From Tubiluchus corallicola (taxonomy: Eukaryota; Priapulida; Priapulimorpha; Priapulimorphida; Tubiluchidae), in NCBI GenBank assembly GCA_030141605.1, contig JAQGDQ010000086.1, forward strand, positions 431,418 through 491,417: a stretch of 60,000 nt of DNA. The letters run 5' to 3'. The position numbers and the translations under genes were made by a program. Position 1 is the stretch's first letter; every line of letters starts with the position of its first letter. Below are positions 46,101 to 51,579 of this stretch, one piece after another. The notes under the pieces are model-generated. The model made no database searches and was not told where the DNA came from. It saw nothing but the letters and a program-made list of their open reading frames with translations.

Positions 46101-48568
46101 CTGATTTGTCATCAAACCTGTGAAGGGATTACGCAAATACCTGTGAGAACCCAACAGCTGCAACGAATGTACCCTTTCTGACGTGAAAACAGAAAGCACC
46201 ACTTTCAAAATAATCAGAAGTGGCGGCTAGACATCGTAGTATGAAGGACCAAAGTGGTAGATGCCGATTCACCTGACTGCAGCTTAAATTAAGTAATTTT
46301 ATATTGAACTATGGTACTGGTAGAATTCCACAAAGCGGAAACTCTGGGAAACTGCACAGTGTATGTCACAGTTTGGTCCGCTAAATTTCTATGGCTGATA
46401 CAGAAGCAGCAGGCTGGATAAAAAATGACAACTTTTCATTAGATTCCGTAAAGCCCACTCTCCATTTGCCCAACAAAAATTGAAAGGCTGACATCAATGT
46501 AGCAGGATTATAGCTGGACAATCAGCAAAGATTTTATCTAATAGCTACAACTGATTAGCCGACTTAATGGAAGTATAAAAAGCTATCAGTGAATTGGGAA
46601 GGGTAAGCTCTTTAAAAGACCAAGTAGTTGATTGATTGATAGCTTCAGACTAGAGAAAGGCGAAAGTGGTTTTGTGGATCAATCGTTGATGATGATCGAT
46701 TACTGAAGTTTTTACAATTGCCTACCACCAATCTGACAGTTTCATCTGCTAACATTAAACTTAACTGCTTACTCTGTCTTAAAAACAAGATGTCATTATC
46801 TCTATCCAAAAATGTTCAGTTGTTAAGTAAAGCACTAATCCTATATAGACAAAATTATTGGTACGTCGTCTTTGCTGTGTTAACACCGATATCCCTTTGT
46901 ACTTTTGGTTCTTTAGAGGAGGCATCATCATGCATGTTGCTTTCTTGTCATTACTAATTATCTAATTTTTTACCAGCCCTTTTTAAATTGCTGCTAATAC
47001 ACGCCTATTGCATTTTGTGTTGTCTTTTTTAAGCTGCTTTAATGCATTGTTGAGTAGCTTTTCTACGCCTTATTATATTTCTTGTTGCCATTATGATTCT
47101 AGTCTTACACCCGCAAACTATTATATTACATAGCATGACTAGTGATTTAAATAATAATTACATATGTTATATTTTCACTCATAATTTTGCACTTTTTCAA
47201 TTCATATTTAATTTAAGCTTGAGTTTTTCACAATGAATATCAATTAAATTGATCTAATTTCACGCCCTTGCTTTTCAGGCACTACAGTTCATTGTTGATT
47301 TATTTAAGGTAGGGGTGGCTCGACTCGGCAACCGATTGGTTTTTCGCCACCCCGTCTCTGTGTATATATTGTATTATAATTGCATGTACTGTAATGTAAT
47401 GTGATCATCGAGACAAATAAAACGTACTGAGTATTGAATAAGCTAGGCCTTGATAAAAGTAAAGCATGTTTAAGTCCCCAGTCATTAGACTAACCTATTT
47501 ATCGAAATTGAAGTGCCACATAAAAATTGATTTTTATAATGGCTGAACGAACAAAAGTTGACATTTTTTGCACAAGTAAGCCGTTAAGATTCAAACATTT
47601 GTATGAGCAAACTTGAAGCATTACAGTTTTCGATTTTCTAAAAATACATCACTTAGATCACTGGCAGTCACCTAATGTCTAATTCAACATTAAGCAGCCA
47701 AAGACACATGCTTGCAGCAAATTTCTGGCATCAAACTGATTACCCATGCAGTCTCAGCAACTGCATTTATACAATAGTGAGGCACATTTAATTAAACGAT
47801 TGGTTAGATACTTAATTTATATGTTTAATTAATTTTCATGTCGTTACTGCTGGAAAGAATTGCAAACCCTTTTAGATTTTTTACTGAATTCAAAAAAATG
47901 TGAGTCTCCTCCCCAAGAATTGAACACAAGACCTGGGTGGTGGTGAGAAGGACAAACCATCACCCTGACAGATTATACTGATCGATTTATTCATTAATAC
48001 ACAACACAATGCTCTCGTTTTTAGATTTTTTTTACTGAATTCAAAAAATGTCAGTCTCCTCCCCAAGAATTGAACTCAAGACTTTCTGGGTGGTGGTGAG
48101 AAGGGTAAACCACCACACTAAACTACCAGGTTATGCCGTCTGATTTATTCATTAATACACAACACAACGCTCTCCCTGAAATTAATGCTTGTAATTCTGA
48201 CAGTTAGAAGTCAGTTTATAACTCACTCAATTGCTGAGAATTTCACAAACTTAATTGTTTTTCCAGGAACATTGGTTTCCTGTGACAAGCTTAATTCCAT
48301 CAAGTAACTGTAGATTATATAATTATTTGTAGACAAACTGGGCTGAAGTTGCAAGGAGCAAACAACACTGCATAAACTGTGCTTTTAACAATGAAAAAGT
48401 ACTGTGATTTTTGGATGCTACATGCCACTTTAGCTAAGAGCAAAACCATGCAGATGTATTAAATTGCAAACAGTAACTAGATATTCACATAGAAACAAAT
48501 ACTTACTCAGAAGCATCGATGAAATAAATAACTAGCGAAGCTATGCTGAGCACAAATACAAGTACCAC
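13021..48568 (-). CDS. slo: BK (slo/KCNMA1-type) calcium- and voltage-activated K+ channel gene, partial at both ends
   Basis: Overview of the split gene whose exons are listed separately. The product would be a plasma-membrane tetrameric K+ channel opened by depolarisation and cytosolic Ca2+. Seen in the sequence: joined exons encode S1, S2-S3, an S4 with the FLRALRL arginine pattern, a pore with TVGYGD, S6, and an RCK1 domain starting [13 protein letters not shown]. Exon order is 48507-48568, then 42933-43026 or 42293-42395, 34904-35015, 33589-33740, 30492-30662, 27571-27662, 21496-21606, 18577-18682, 17737-17889, 15985-16140, 14233-14345, 13021-13182. All junction phases agree and no stop interrupts the reading frame. 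Family knowledge: a complete slo has S0 upstream and RCK2 downstream; neither is found here, so the gene should extend past 60000 and below position 1. Introns range from about 0.7 to 7 kb. Which protostome group it belongs to is not determined. Confidence 0.95.
14233..14345 (-). CDS. slo: slo exon: RCK1 C-terminal part, WQNDYL to TFPQAA
   Basis: 113 nt, phase 0 in, two nucleotides (GA) carried out. The acceptor is CTACTTGCAG and the donor is GTAAGT. It encodes [20 protein letters not shown] then [19 protein letters not shown]-x-x-Y-L and EMYTE are family-conserved. Confidence 0.95.
14583..14850 (+). mobile_element. MITE family A, internally deleted copy
   Basis: It shares GTGTCTCTGATAA, GGCTGGTGAGCCCA-like text, TGAACTGAGAGGTACAG and ATCTAACTAGCAAA, in the same order, with the copies near 21770 and 55670. 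The central part is missing. Confidence 0.6.
15400..15570 (-). repeat. Tandem pair of fragments related to MITE family A
   Basis: Two direct copies about 104 bp apart of GTGATGAAAGCTCATGCATG and AGCTTTAAATTTGAATTTTA. Both resemble the reverse-oriented fragment of family A at 26836-27000. Confidence 0.55.
15985..16140 (-). CDS. slo: slo exon: RCK1, NIPSWDW to MRSF segment
   Basis: 156 nt, phase 0 at both ends, 52 residues. The acceptor is ACCTTCCAG-like (TTCCAG) and the donor is GTGAGT. It encodes [20 protein letters not shown], then [17 protein letters not shown], then [15 protein letters not shown]. The Met of FAMRSF sits where the family has the methionine implicated in RCK1 calcium activation. 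The [17 protein letters not shown] form matches protostome slo more closely than the vertebrate AQGLSTMLANLFSMRSF. Confidence 0.96.
16397..16807. mobile_element. Tc1/pogo-like MITE family B, copy 2
   Basis: 411 bp with ends CACTCATATCTTGGTTTGCC and GGCAAACTGAGATATGAGTG-like text, flanked by TA on both sides, the target duplication of the Tc1/mariner/pogo superfamily. No transposase; same orientation as copy 1. Confidence 0.82.
17737..17889 (-). CDS. slo: slo exon: RCK1, [11 protein letters not shown] segment
   Basis: 153 nt, phase 0 at both ends, 51 residues. The acceptor is TATTTCTTCCAG and the donor is GTTAGT (a weaker form, AAG before it). It encodes [20 protein letters not shown], then [14 protein letters not shown], and ends at [15 protein letters not shown] and MRVISIKN are among the most conserved stretches of the gating ring. 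Confidence 0.96.
17938..17980. repeat. CT-rich tract (purine-rich on the slo strand)
   Basis: Low-complexity run of CTCTTTCCCTCTCCCTCACT type in the 687-bp intron between the 18577 and 17737 exons. Confidence 0.8.
18280..18535. repeat. CT-rich / CACG / (CA)n compound microsatellite
   Basis: CT-rich tracts flank a run of CACGCACG and then CA dinucleotides at 18339-18410. On the slo transcript this reads as GA-rich sequence around a UG repeat, within 45 bp of the donor of the 18577-18682 exon. The plus-strand open frame through it is a product of the low complexity. Confidence 0.9.
18577..18682 (-). CDS. slo: slo exon: RCK1, LFKRHF segment
   Basis: 106 nt; one nucleotide in, ends in phase 0. 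The acceptor is TTTATACAG and the donor is GTAAGT. It encodes [20 protein letters not shown] then [15 protein letters not shown], collinear with the RCK1 segment of all BK channels. The junction AG plus G gives Arg, as in the protostome sequence HRKPPDLEL. Confidence 0.95.
18902..19445 (-). pseudogene. Coding-like block inside a slo intron: nested exon(s) or decayed retrocopy, unidentified
   Basis: Between two RCK1 exons, the same strand carries an open frame at 18902-19261 (119 codons plus stop) whose base composition is clearly richer in G and C than the intron around it. It contains [20 protein letters not shown], then [20 protein letters not shown], then [20 protein letters not shown], which reads like real protein. 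Just upstream in the same direction, 19311-19445 is open from an ATG in a different frame ([20 protein letters not shown], then [10 protein letters not shown]). A GTGAGT and a TGCTGCAG lie between the two parts, so they could be exons of a nested gene, or a frame-shifted retrocopy. I do not recognise the family. It does not match slo. Confidence 0.4.
19446..21495. other. Intronic stretch, no gene seen
   Basis: It contains the hAT-like fragment at 19769-20215 and a possible LINE-type 3' tail with GATTAGATTAGATTTTATT near 21090-21150. Nothing else recognised. Confidence 0.5.
19769..20215. mobile_element. hAT-like non-autonomous transposon, copy 2, right end lost
   Basis: It begins TAGTGGCGGCATGTGCATAG and follows the order of copy 1 at 5033-5594: TTCTTTCTTTATACTTGTA, CTCCAGCAATG, GTGTTTGGCTGTTGTGCGC, TTTTAGGCTATTAGCAAG, AATCGCTAAAAATTTT. 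The terminal GCCACTG end is not visible. Confidence 0.6.
21496..21606 (-). CDS. slo: slo exon: start of RCK1 gating-ring domain
   Basis: 111 nt; one nucleotide completes Lys, two nucleotides (AG) carried out. The acceptor is TTGTTTCTAG and the donor is GTAAGC. It encodes [20 protein letters not shown] then [16 protein letters not shown]. This is the first strand and helix of the RCK1 Rossmann-like fold. The acidic run HEDREDVE corresponds to the family region that contributes to the RCK1 Ca2+ site. Confidence 0.95.
21760..22350 (+). mobile_element. MITE family A, copy near full length
   Basis: It begins near CTTAAAGGAAAAAATGATG, which matches the left terminal repeat of copy 1, and carries the shared CCGAAATGCAGATGCTAGTG then CCCGTCTAACTAGC core. 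The right terminal repeat is worn. Confidence 0.65.
23597..24000. repeat. Two CT-rich low-complexity tracts
   Basis: Runs of CTCTCTCTCCC type at about 23597-23740 and 23848-24000. They create overlapping spurious open frames made of Ser, Leu and Pro. Confidence 0.9.
24440..24725. repeat. Diverged tandem duplication, about 145-bp unit
   Basis: CATCATCTGACTGTTCAGT, TTATTTATTTATT, GAATGGTCTGGCCAA and GGTTGCCTCGATACCTG recur in the same order as CATCATCTGAATATTCAGT, TTATTTATTTATA, GAGTGGTCTCGCCAA and GGTTGCCGGGATACGTG. Confidence 0.65.
25956..26087. repeat. 66-bp perfect tandem duplication
   Basis: The block beginning gcatgagcacaaaattaag at 25956 repeats at 26022 with no difference seen. Confidence 0.92.
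26836..27000 (-). mobile_element. MITE family A, reversed fragment
   Basis: Reverse complement of the middle of family A: GTACCTCTCAGTTCAGATGT, then GCTCATGCATGAGCACAGCG. Confidence 0.6.
27571..27662 (-). CDS. slo: slo exon: end of S6 and S6-RCK1 linker
   Basis: 92 nt, phase 0 in, two nucleotides (AA) carried out. The acceptor is TTTTTATAG and the donor is GTGAGT. It encodes [20 protein letters not shown] then [10 protein letters not shown]. AMFASYxPEI is the inner S6 end of BK channels, and KYGGEYK is the linker that couples the gating ring to the gate. Confidence 0.95.
27824..28299. mobile_element. Tc1/pogo-like MITE family B, copy 3 (inverted relative to copies 1 and 2)
   Basis: 476 bp, ends CACTCATATCTCGGTTTGCC and CGGCAAACCGAGATATGAGTG-like text, TA on both sides. 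It is the longest and best preserved copy, inserted about 160 bp upstream (in the transcript) of the S6 exon. Confidence 0.85.
28399..28500 (+). mobile_element. tRNA-derived SINE-like sequence
   Basis: GGTCTAATGGTCACAGCATT resembles an RNA polymerase III A box and GGTTTGAATCC at 28453-28463 resembles a B box. The spacing fits a tRNA, but cloverleaf arms are not well formed, so I call it a tRNA-derived element and not a tRNA gene. Confidence 0.45.
28501..30491. other. Intronic stretch, no exon recognised
   Basis: Between MITE copy 3 and the pore exon. It holds a CAT/CAC trinucleotide microsatellite at about 29340-29412. Nothing else identified. Confidence 0.5.
29340..29412. repeat. CAT/CAC trinucleotide microsatellite
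   Basis: An imperfect run of cat, gtc and cac triplets. Confidence 0.85.
30492..30662 (-). CDS. slo: slo exon: pore loop, selectivity filter and start of S6
   Basis: 171 nt, phase 0 at both ends, 57 residues. The acceptor is GGTTTTGCAG and the donor is GTAAGT. It starts [15 protein letters not shown], continues with the pore helix [14 protein letters not shown] and the K+ selectivity filter TVGYGD, then the S6 segment [21 protein letters not shown] and the TVGYGD context identify a BK channel and not a Kv channel. The translation is uninterrupted. Confidence 0.97.
31586..31855. repeat. Diverged tandem duplication, about 135-bp unit
   Basis: GCACCGTGCAGACATTTTGT, AAGCATTGTTTAGCAT and CAAATACAGCATTATGTAAG recur as GGCATTGCACAGGCATTTTG, ACGCACTGTTTAGCAT and CAACTACAACATTACATAA. 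Confidence 0.6.
33589..33740 (-). CDS. slo: slo exon: S4 voltage sensor, S4-S5 linker and S5
   Basis: 152 nt; two nucleotides complete the Gly codon, ends in phase 0. The acceptor is GCTTCGTAG and the donor is GTAAGT. The product begins [20 protein letters not shown], with the three spaced S4 arginines typical of slo, then [20 protein letters not shown], then [10 protein letters not shown], the end of S5. This frame differs from a longer chance open frame on the same strand, and was chosen because it matches the family and the phases of its neighbours. Confidence 0.95.
33885..34150. repeat. Diverged AT-rich tandem repeat
   Basis: Several imperfect copies of a unit like TTTATTATGTATGTGTAATG then CATTAGAATTTGTAATTATG, directly upstream in the transcript of the S4 exon. 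Confidence 0.6.
34904..35015 (-). CDS. slo: slo exon: S2 and S3 of the voltage sensor
   Basis: 112 nt, phase 0 in, one nucleotide carried out. The acceptor is CGTTTCAG and the donor is GTAAGT. It encodes [20 protein letters not shown] followed by [17 protein letters not shown]. The acidic residues of NDK in S2 and of FIDY in S3 and the FTIPP motif are those of the BK voltage-sensor family. The final G joins GT of the next exon to make the Gly before the S4 arginines. Confidence 0.95.
35115..35466. mobile_element. Element with long inverted ends around GGGGCCCTCA
   Basis: GCCAGATTATGATCTCTTGG followed by GGCCCTCA on the left is matched, inverted, by TGAGGGCCCCAAGG and GGATAATCAGGCCC on the right. 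About 350 bp with an AT-rich interior and no coding frame. It ends 100 bp upstream, in the transcript, of the S2-S3 exon. Possibly a hAT-type MITE. Confidence 0.55.
35467..38352. other. Intronic stretch, no gene seen
   Basis: AT-rich unique sequence in the intron between the S1 exons and the S2-S3 exon. Nothing recognised. Confidence 0.5.
38353..39665. repeat. 32-bp minisatellite, about 41 copies, open in three frames on the minus strand
   Basis: The unit is gattctgcggttgaggaggt then acggaatacaca, 32 bp, repeated head to tail over 1.3 kb with a few variable positions (gcg/gca, ggtt/gatt/ggtc, tac/tat, aca/aga). Because 32 is not a multiple of 3, three units (96 bp) encode a 32-residue period. 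All three minus-strand frames read the same repeated peptide in different registers and lack stops, giving spurious long open frames of up to 462 codons. No start context, signal or known domain supports a protein. It lies in the slo intron between S1 and S2. Confidence 0.97.
39666..42292. other. Intronic stretch, no gene seen
   Basis: AT-rich sequence between the minisatellite and the downstream S1 exon. Apart from the telomere-like tract at 41573-41612 nothing is recognised. Confidence 0.5.
41573..41612 (+). repeat. Short interstitial telomere-like tract (TTAGGG and variants)
   Basis: About 40 bp of mixed TTAGGG, TTAGGA and TAGGGA units. Confidence 0.8.
42293..42395 (-). CDS. slo: slo alternative S1 exon, downstream copy (basic loop form)
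   Basis: 103 nt, same entry and exit phases as the copy at 42933-43026. The acceptor is TTTTGCAG and the donor is GTAAGT after CGG. It encodes [15 protein letters not shown] then [19 protein letters not shown]. The S1 helix is almost identical to the other copy (two L to I changes), while the loop before it is three residues longer and has K, H and R where the other copy has E residues. There is no stop or splice-site damage, and the conserved ETC and QQID residues are intact, so decay is unlikely. Inference: mutually exclusive alternative to the upstream copy. Confidence 0.93.
42396..42932 (-). other. short intron between the two alternative S1 exons
   Basis: 537 bp separating the duplicated exons, with the upstream donor GTAAGT and the downstream acceptor TTTTGCAG both intact. 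It is too long for steric exclusion of the spliceosome, so if the exons are mutually exclusive another mechanism (frame-dependent decay, competing RNA pairing or splicing factors) would be needed. I recognise no coding sequence or transposon inside. Confidence 0.6.
42933..43026 (-). CDS. slo: slo alternative S1 exon, upstream copy (acidic loop form)
   Basis: 94 nt, one nucleotide completes the previous codon, ends in phase 0. The acceptor is TTTTACTAG and the donor is GTAAGT after AGG. It encodes [11 protein letters not shown] then [20 protein letters not shown], that is an extracellular segment with the conserved Cys followed by S1. It is the copy that most resembles the constitutive exon known from insect slo (VETC-x-PW). 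It lies 537 bp upstream, in the transcript, of a second version with the same phases. Splicing from the 48507 exon and into the 34904 exon keeps the frame. Confidence 0.93.
43805..44771. repeat. Direct repeat pair (about 100 bp each) 863 bp apart
   Basis: GATTTCATCTAGCTTGAAAG to CAACAGCATC at 43805-43904 recurs at 44668-44771 with a few substitutions and a 4-bp insertion. The intervening 760 bp has no recognised coding domain. It could be a segmental duplication or the ends of a small element. Confidence 0.7.
47280..47430 (+). mobile_element. Probable retroelement 3' end with GC-rich hairpin and AATAAA
   Basis: GGGGTGGC at 47312-47319 pairs with GCCACCCC at 47346-47353, followed by about 60 bp of AT-rich sequence and AATAAA at 47416-47421. 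A 3'-terminal hairpin before a poly(A) signal is typical of some LINE/SINE ends. It could instead be the 3' end of an unrecognised plus-strand transcript. Confidence 0.4.
47868..48172 (-). mobile_element. tRNA-derived SINE-like element, tandemly duplicated
   Basis: Two copies with a 150-bp period. On the minus strand each has TAGTTTAGTGTGG-like A-box text (second copy) and GAGTTCAATTC or GTGTTCAATTC B-box text (gaattgaac at 47917 and 48067). Both copies end in TTTATTCATTAATACACAAC. No functional tRNA cloverleaf. Confidence 0.5.
48507..48568 (-). CDS. slo: slo exon: start of the first voltage-sensor helix segment ([20 protein letters not shown])
   Basis: 62 nt, phase 0 in, 2 nt carried out (GA). 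The acceptor is TTGCAG before GTGGTACTT and the donor is GTAAGT. The 20 residues [20 protein letters not shown] form a hydrophobic membrane segment followed by an extracellular FIDAS, as in BK channels where the same text precedes the extracellular ESC/ETC motif. The residual GA plus A or G from either alternative next exon gives Glu. This is the most upstream exon found; the preceding exon (S0 and the cytosolic S0-S1 linker) was not seen in 48569-60000. Confidence 0.93.
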
Positions 48569-51083
48569 CTGCAAGAGAAATAAATAAATTTAAAGATACT
48601 AATTAACAACCTTTTTTTACTTACAGTATTTTCAACTTGTACATCCTTAACTCATTAAGCATCTGTTTGTCAAAATTTCGACAAACAAGTTCACAATAAA
48701 TTAGTGAAGTAGGTCAACATACATTTCACAAATACCAATTTAGTTTTTGGTTTACAAAGAACAGAACATTTTCTTATATAGTGTTACACGTGTATTTGCC
48801 AATACATGTCATTTTATTGTTGTCCAGATGAAGTAAAGTTACCAGATGCCCCGTTTTCCATACAATCGTCCTGGCTCTTATACATTTGCGAATTCTCAAG
48901 AGACTTAGCAGACTTTTCCAGAATTTTGTTTTCATGTACCAGATACATATTACTGCTGTTAAGAACTTAGAATACACTTCAAATTTAAGAGAAAATAAGT
49001 TTCAGTGTAATAATATTATAACTTGCTGAGTAAAATGACATTTCATGAAGACTGTCAACACCAAAGTAAATATGACAGCTTCGATGGCCAAGTTGAAGTT
49101 ATTGTATGATGCCACTATTTAAATTTTTTAAAAATAATAATGATTATGATTCACGACAATTCAAACAAATTTGCTTGCCATGTGGTGCTTGTAACAGACT
49201 AATTCAGTAGGCTACATAAGTTTACGAGCAAGTTGCGGAAGTTAGTACGACATTAATTGTGTAACACTAACAGAACAAAAAGTCGTAAGTTCGGTAGCTT
49301 TTTTGCAAAGAAGCAGAAATGCAGAAATTTTTGCTAAACGCAAATATTCATTCATTCACATAAATTTGCAATAGCTGCCTTTGCAATATAAGCAACCATA
49401 ATTTCAGACGCACTATTGTACCTTATTCTTTATAATGAACGTTAATACGTTTTGTGATTAACATTTCATTTAACCAAAGTTATTTACAAAAATGTCAGTA
49501 ATATCAGCAACTATATTCTTCAAAATGTAACCACCGAGGTTCAAAGTTTTAAAATAATTAAACAAAGAGAGCAATGACCGAGGCAGACCTTTGTTACCAG
49601 CACACAAAGTAACCAGCAAAAAATAATGCGTATTGGCAGAAAGCACTGCAACCAAATAGTTCACATCTAATTGTGAATCTCGTGTTTTAGATTAACACCA
49701 ATATTGGTGTTTTAATTTTGTCCTTAATCGCAAAATCTTAATGAAATTAGCAATTAACCTGCCAATTAAATTCACTAAACTCTAATCAGCACAGCTCAAA
49801 ATTTCATAACAAGCAAAAAAAGAGTGCAATGACCTGAATAGATATTTTGTCTAGCAAAGTGTTCATCAAATACAAAAATTCCTGTCATGTTTGTTTTGTT
49901 GTCTGCACAATGTTTTTGAAATGTTGTGTGTGGATTTCAAATTTTTAAAGTACTGGCTGCGGGACAAGAGATAAAACATCGACAGGTTTTGGCGATAAAT
50001 TAACAGATTTGAAAAAAATAATTATGATCACAAAATGTCAGTGATAGCTTTAATGAAAAAGGCGGTTTGCGAAGTTTGTTAGGAAAGTGTGCAAAAAGTT
50101 TGAGGGTTTCATTAAAATTAATGGAAAATGTGCTGTAGGTCATGATGGATTGATTAAATTTTAGTGATGATGTAAATTTTAGTAAATGAGGAAAGAAACT
50201 CTTAATGATTAAACATGATTTTGCTTGGGGGAAATTTCAGCGTGATGCTATGGCAATTAGTATGTGCTACAATATAAACAATTTGATAGGCACAGCCAGC
50301 ATGACTACTGCTCCTGAGTGAAAACTTGTAGTGTTAAATTGGCAGTCTTGTGCTCACAGAAGTGCATTTATCATCTTATCAGTTATTATTATAGCGCAGT
50401 TATTATGTCTGAAGTCATACTGTTGATGTTCTGATGTTCATTCCAATACCAAACAATGTGTCCTGAAGAAATAACGAAATGTAAGCACGTTCTTTGCATC
50501 ATTAATGGAAAAAATATCCCGCAACAATTGGGATGTTCCGTAATCTAAACAAGAAAAAAGTTGTACTGCACTGTACCTGCCTTCTTGATTAATTATTTTG
50601 TAATAAGCGAACGTTTTCATCATAATTCATACCTAACAGCAAGATTTACTAGTGCAAGATATAACACCAGAGCAATAAAACTATTAATGGAATTCGTTAT
50701 CAATGCTATTGATGTGCACAACTCACGTCAATTTCATTTCTGCTACTATTATCACAACAATGTCGACTACCATCACGGGCAGGGCATTTGCAATTTTGAA
50801 TAATAATGCTCACCCAATAGATGCCAATTAACATCAATGTTAAAGAGTAACAAAGTTAGCTAGTGCAAGTGCATTCAACTTGTCATTGTTGGTTCCTAGC
50901 GATGAATAGCTGTCTAGCACGATTTCAACAGAATGAATTGTTTGACCAGAAAACATTGAATTTGTAAATCTCAGCAGGTGTGGCTTTTTCGGCACTAACA
51001 ATTGCAAAGTCCGTACTTTATGACATTAGTTCTAATTTATTTTGTGAATACAAGATGTTCTAAAGTTTATCTTAACTCATTAA

Positions 51084-51579
51084 CAGGGCTCGTACTCTAA
51101 ATTTCAAAAATTTAGAATTTAGGACATTATTCTAAAAAAATATAGGACATTTTTTGAAAAATATATAGGAATTATAGGTCATTTTTCCTTAAAAAGGAAA
51201 ATTTATAACCTTACACTACAGCGATTTTCACAATTTCTTTGCATAAGTAAATGATTTTTTCTACCTGTAACAGGAGAGCATTCTTTGGTTGAAGTTAGTA
51301 TTGCCATTGAGCAGCTTATACATTGAGCGACAGACAACTGTTATTTACATTCTATAAAATGATCAAATCATGAAGATATGTACTTATAATATCTAATTGT
51401 AGTTATGCGATTTCACATAACATTCACATTTCATTGAGAATTCATGATTTTATGGGAATTATAGGACATTTTTATAGTTGTATCAAGTTTTATAGGAATT
51501 ATAGGACATAACCCCAAAATATAGGAATTATAAGGCGTTTTCAAAAAATATAGGAATTATAGGATGAGTACAAGCCCTG
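51084..51579. mobile_element. Non-autonomous element with CAGGGCTYGTACTC ends and internal ATAGGAATTATAGGAC repeats
   Basis: It starts CAGGGCTCGTACTC and ends GAGTACAAGCCCTG (inverted, one mismatch). Inside, ATAGGAATTATAGGACAT-like units recur about six times, clustered near both ends. CAGGG ends are hAT-like. Flanks are CATTAA and TATTAA, too short to prove a target duplication. Confidence 0.65.

Larger units (their letters stand above)
43027..48506. other. Intron upstream of the alternative S1 exons
   Basis: A 5.5-kb intron with a direct repeat pair, a LINE-like 3' end and a duplicated tRNA-like SINE, listed separately. The sequence near 43253 (tcaattcaactttatttt) resembles the 3' tail of an inverted LINE. 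No third copy of the S1 exon was found. Confidence 0.5.
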
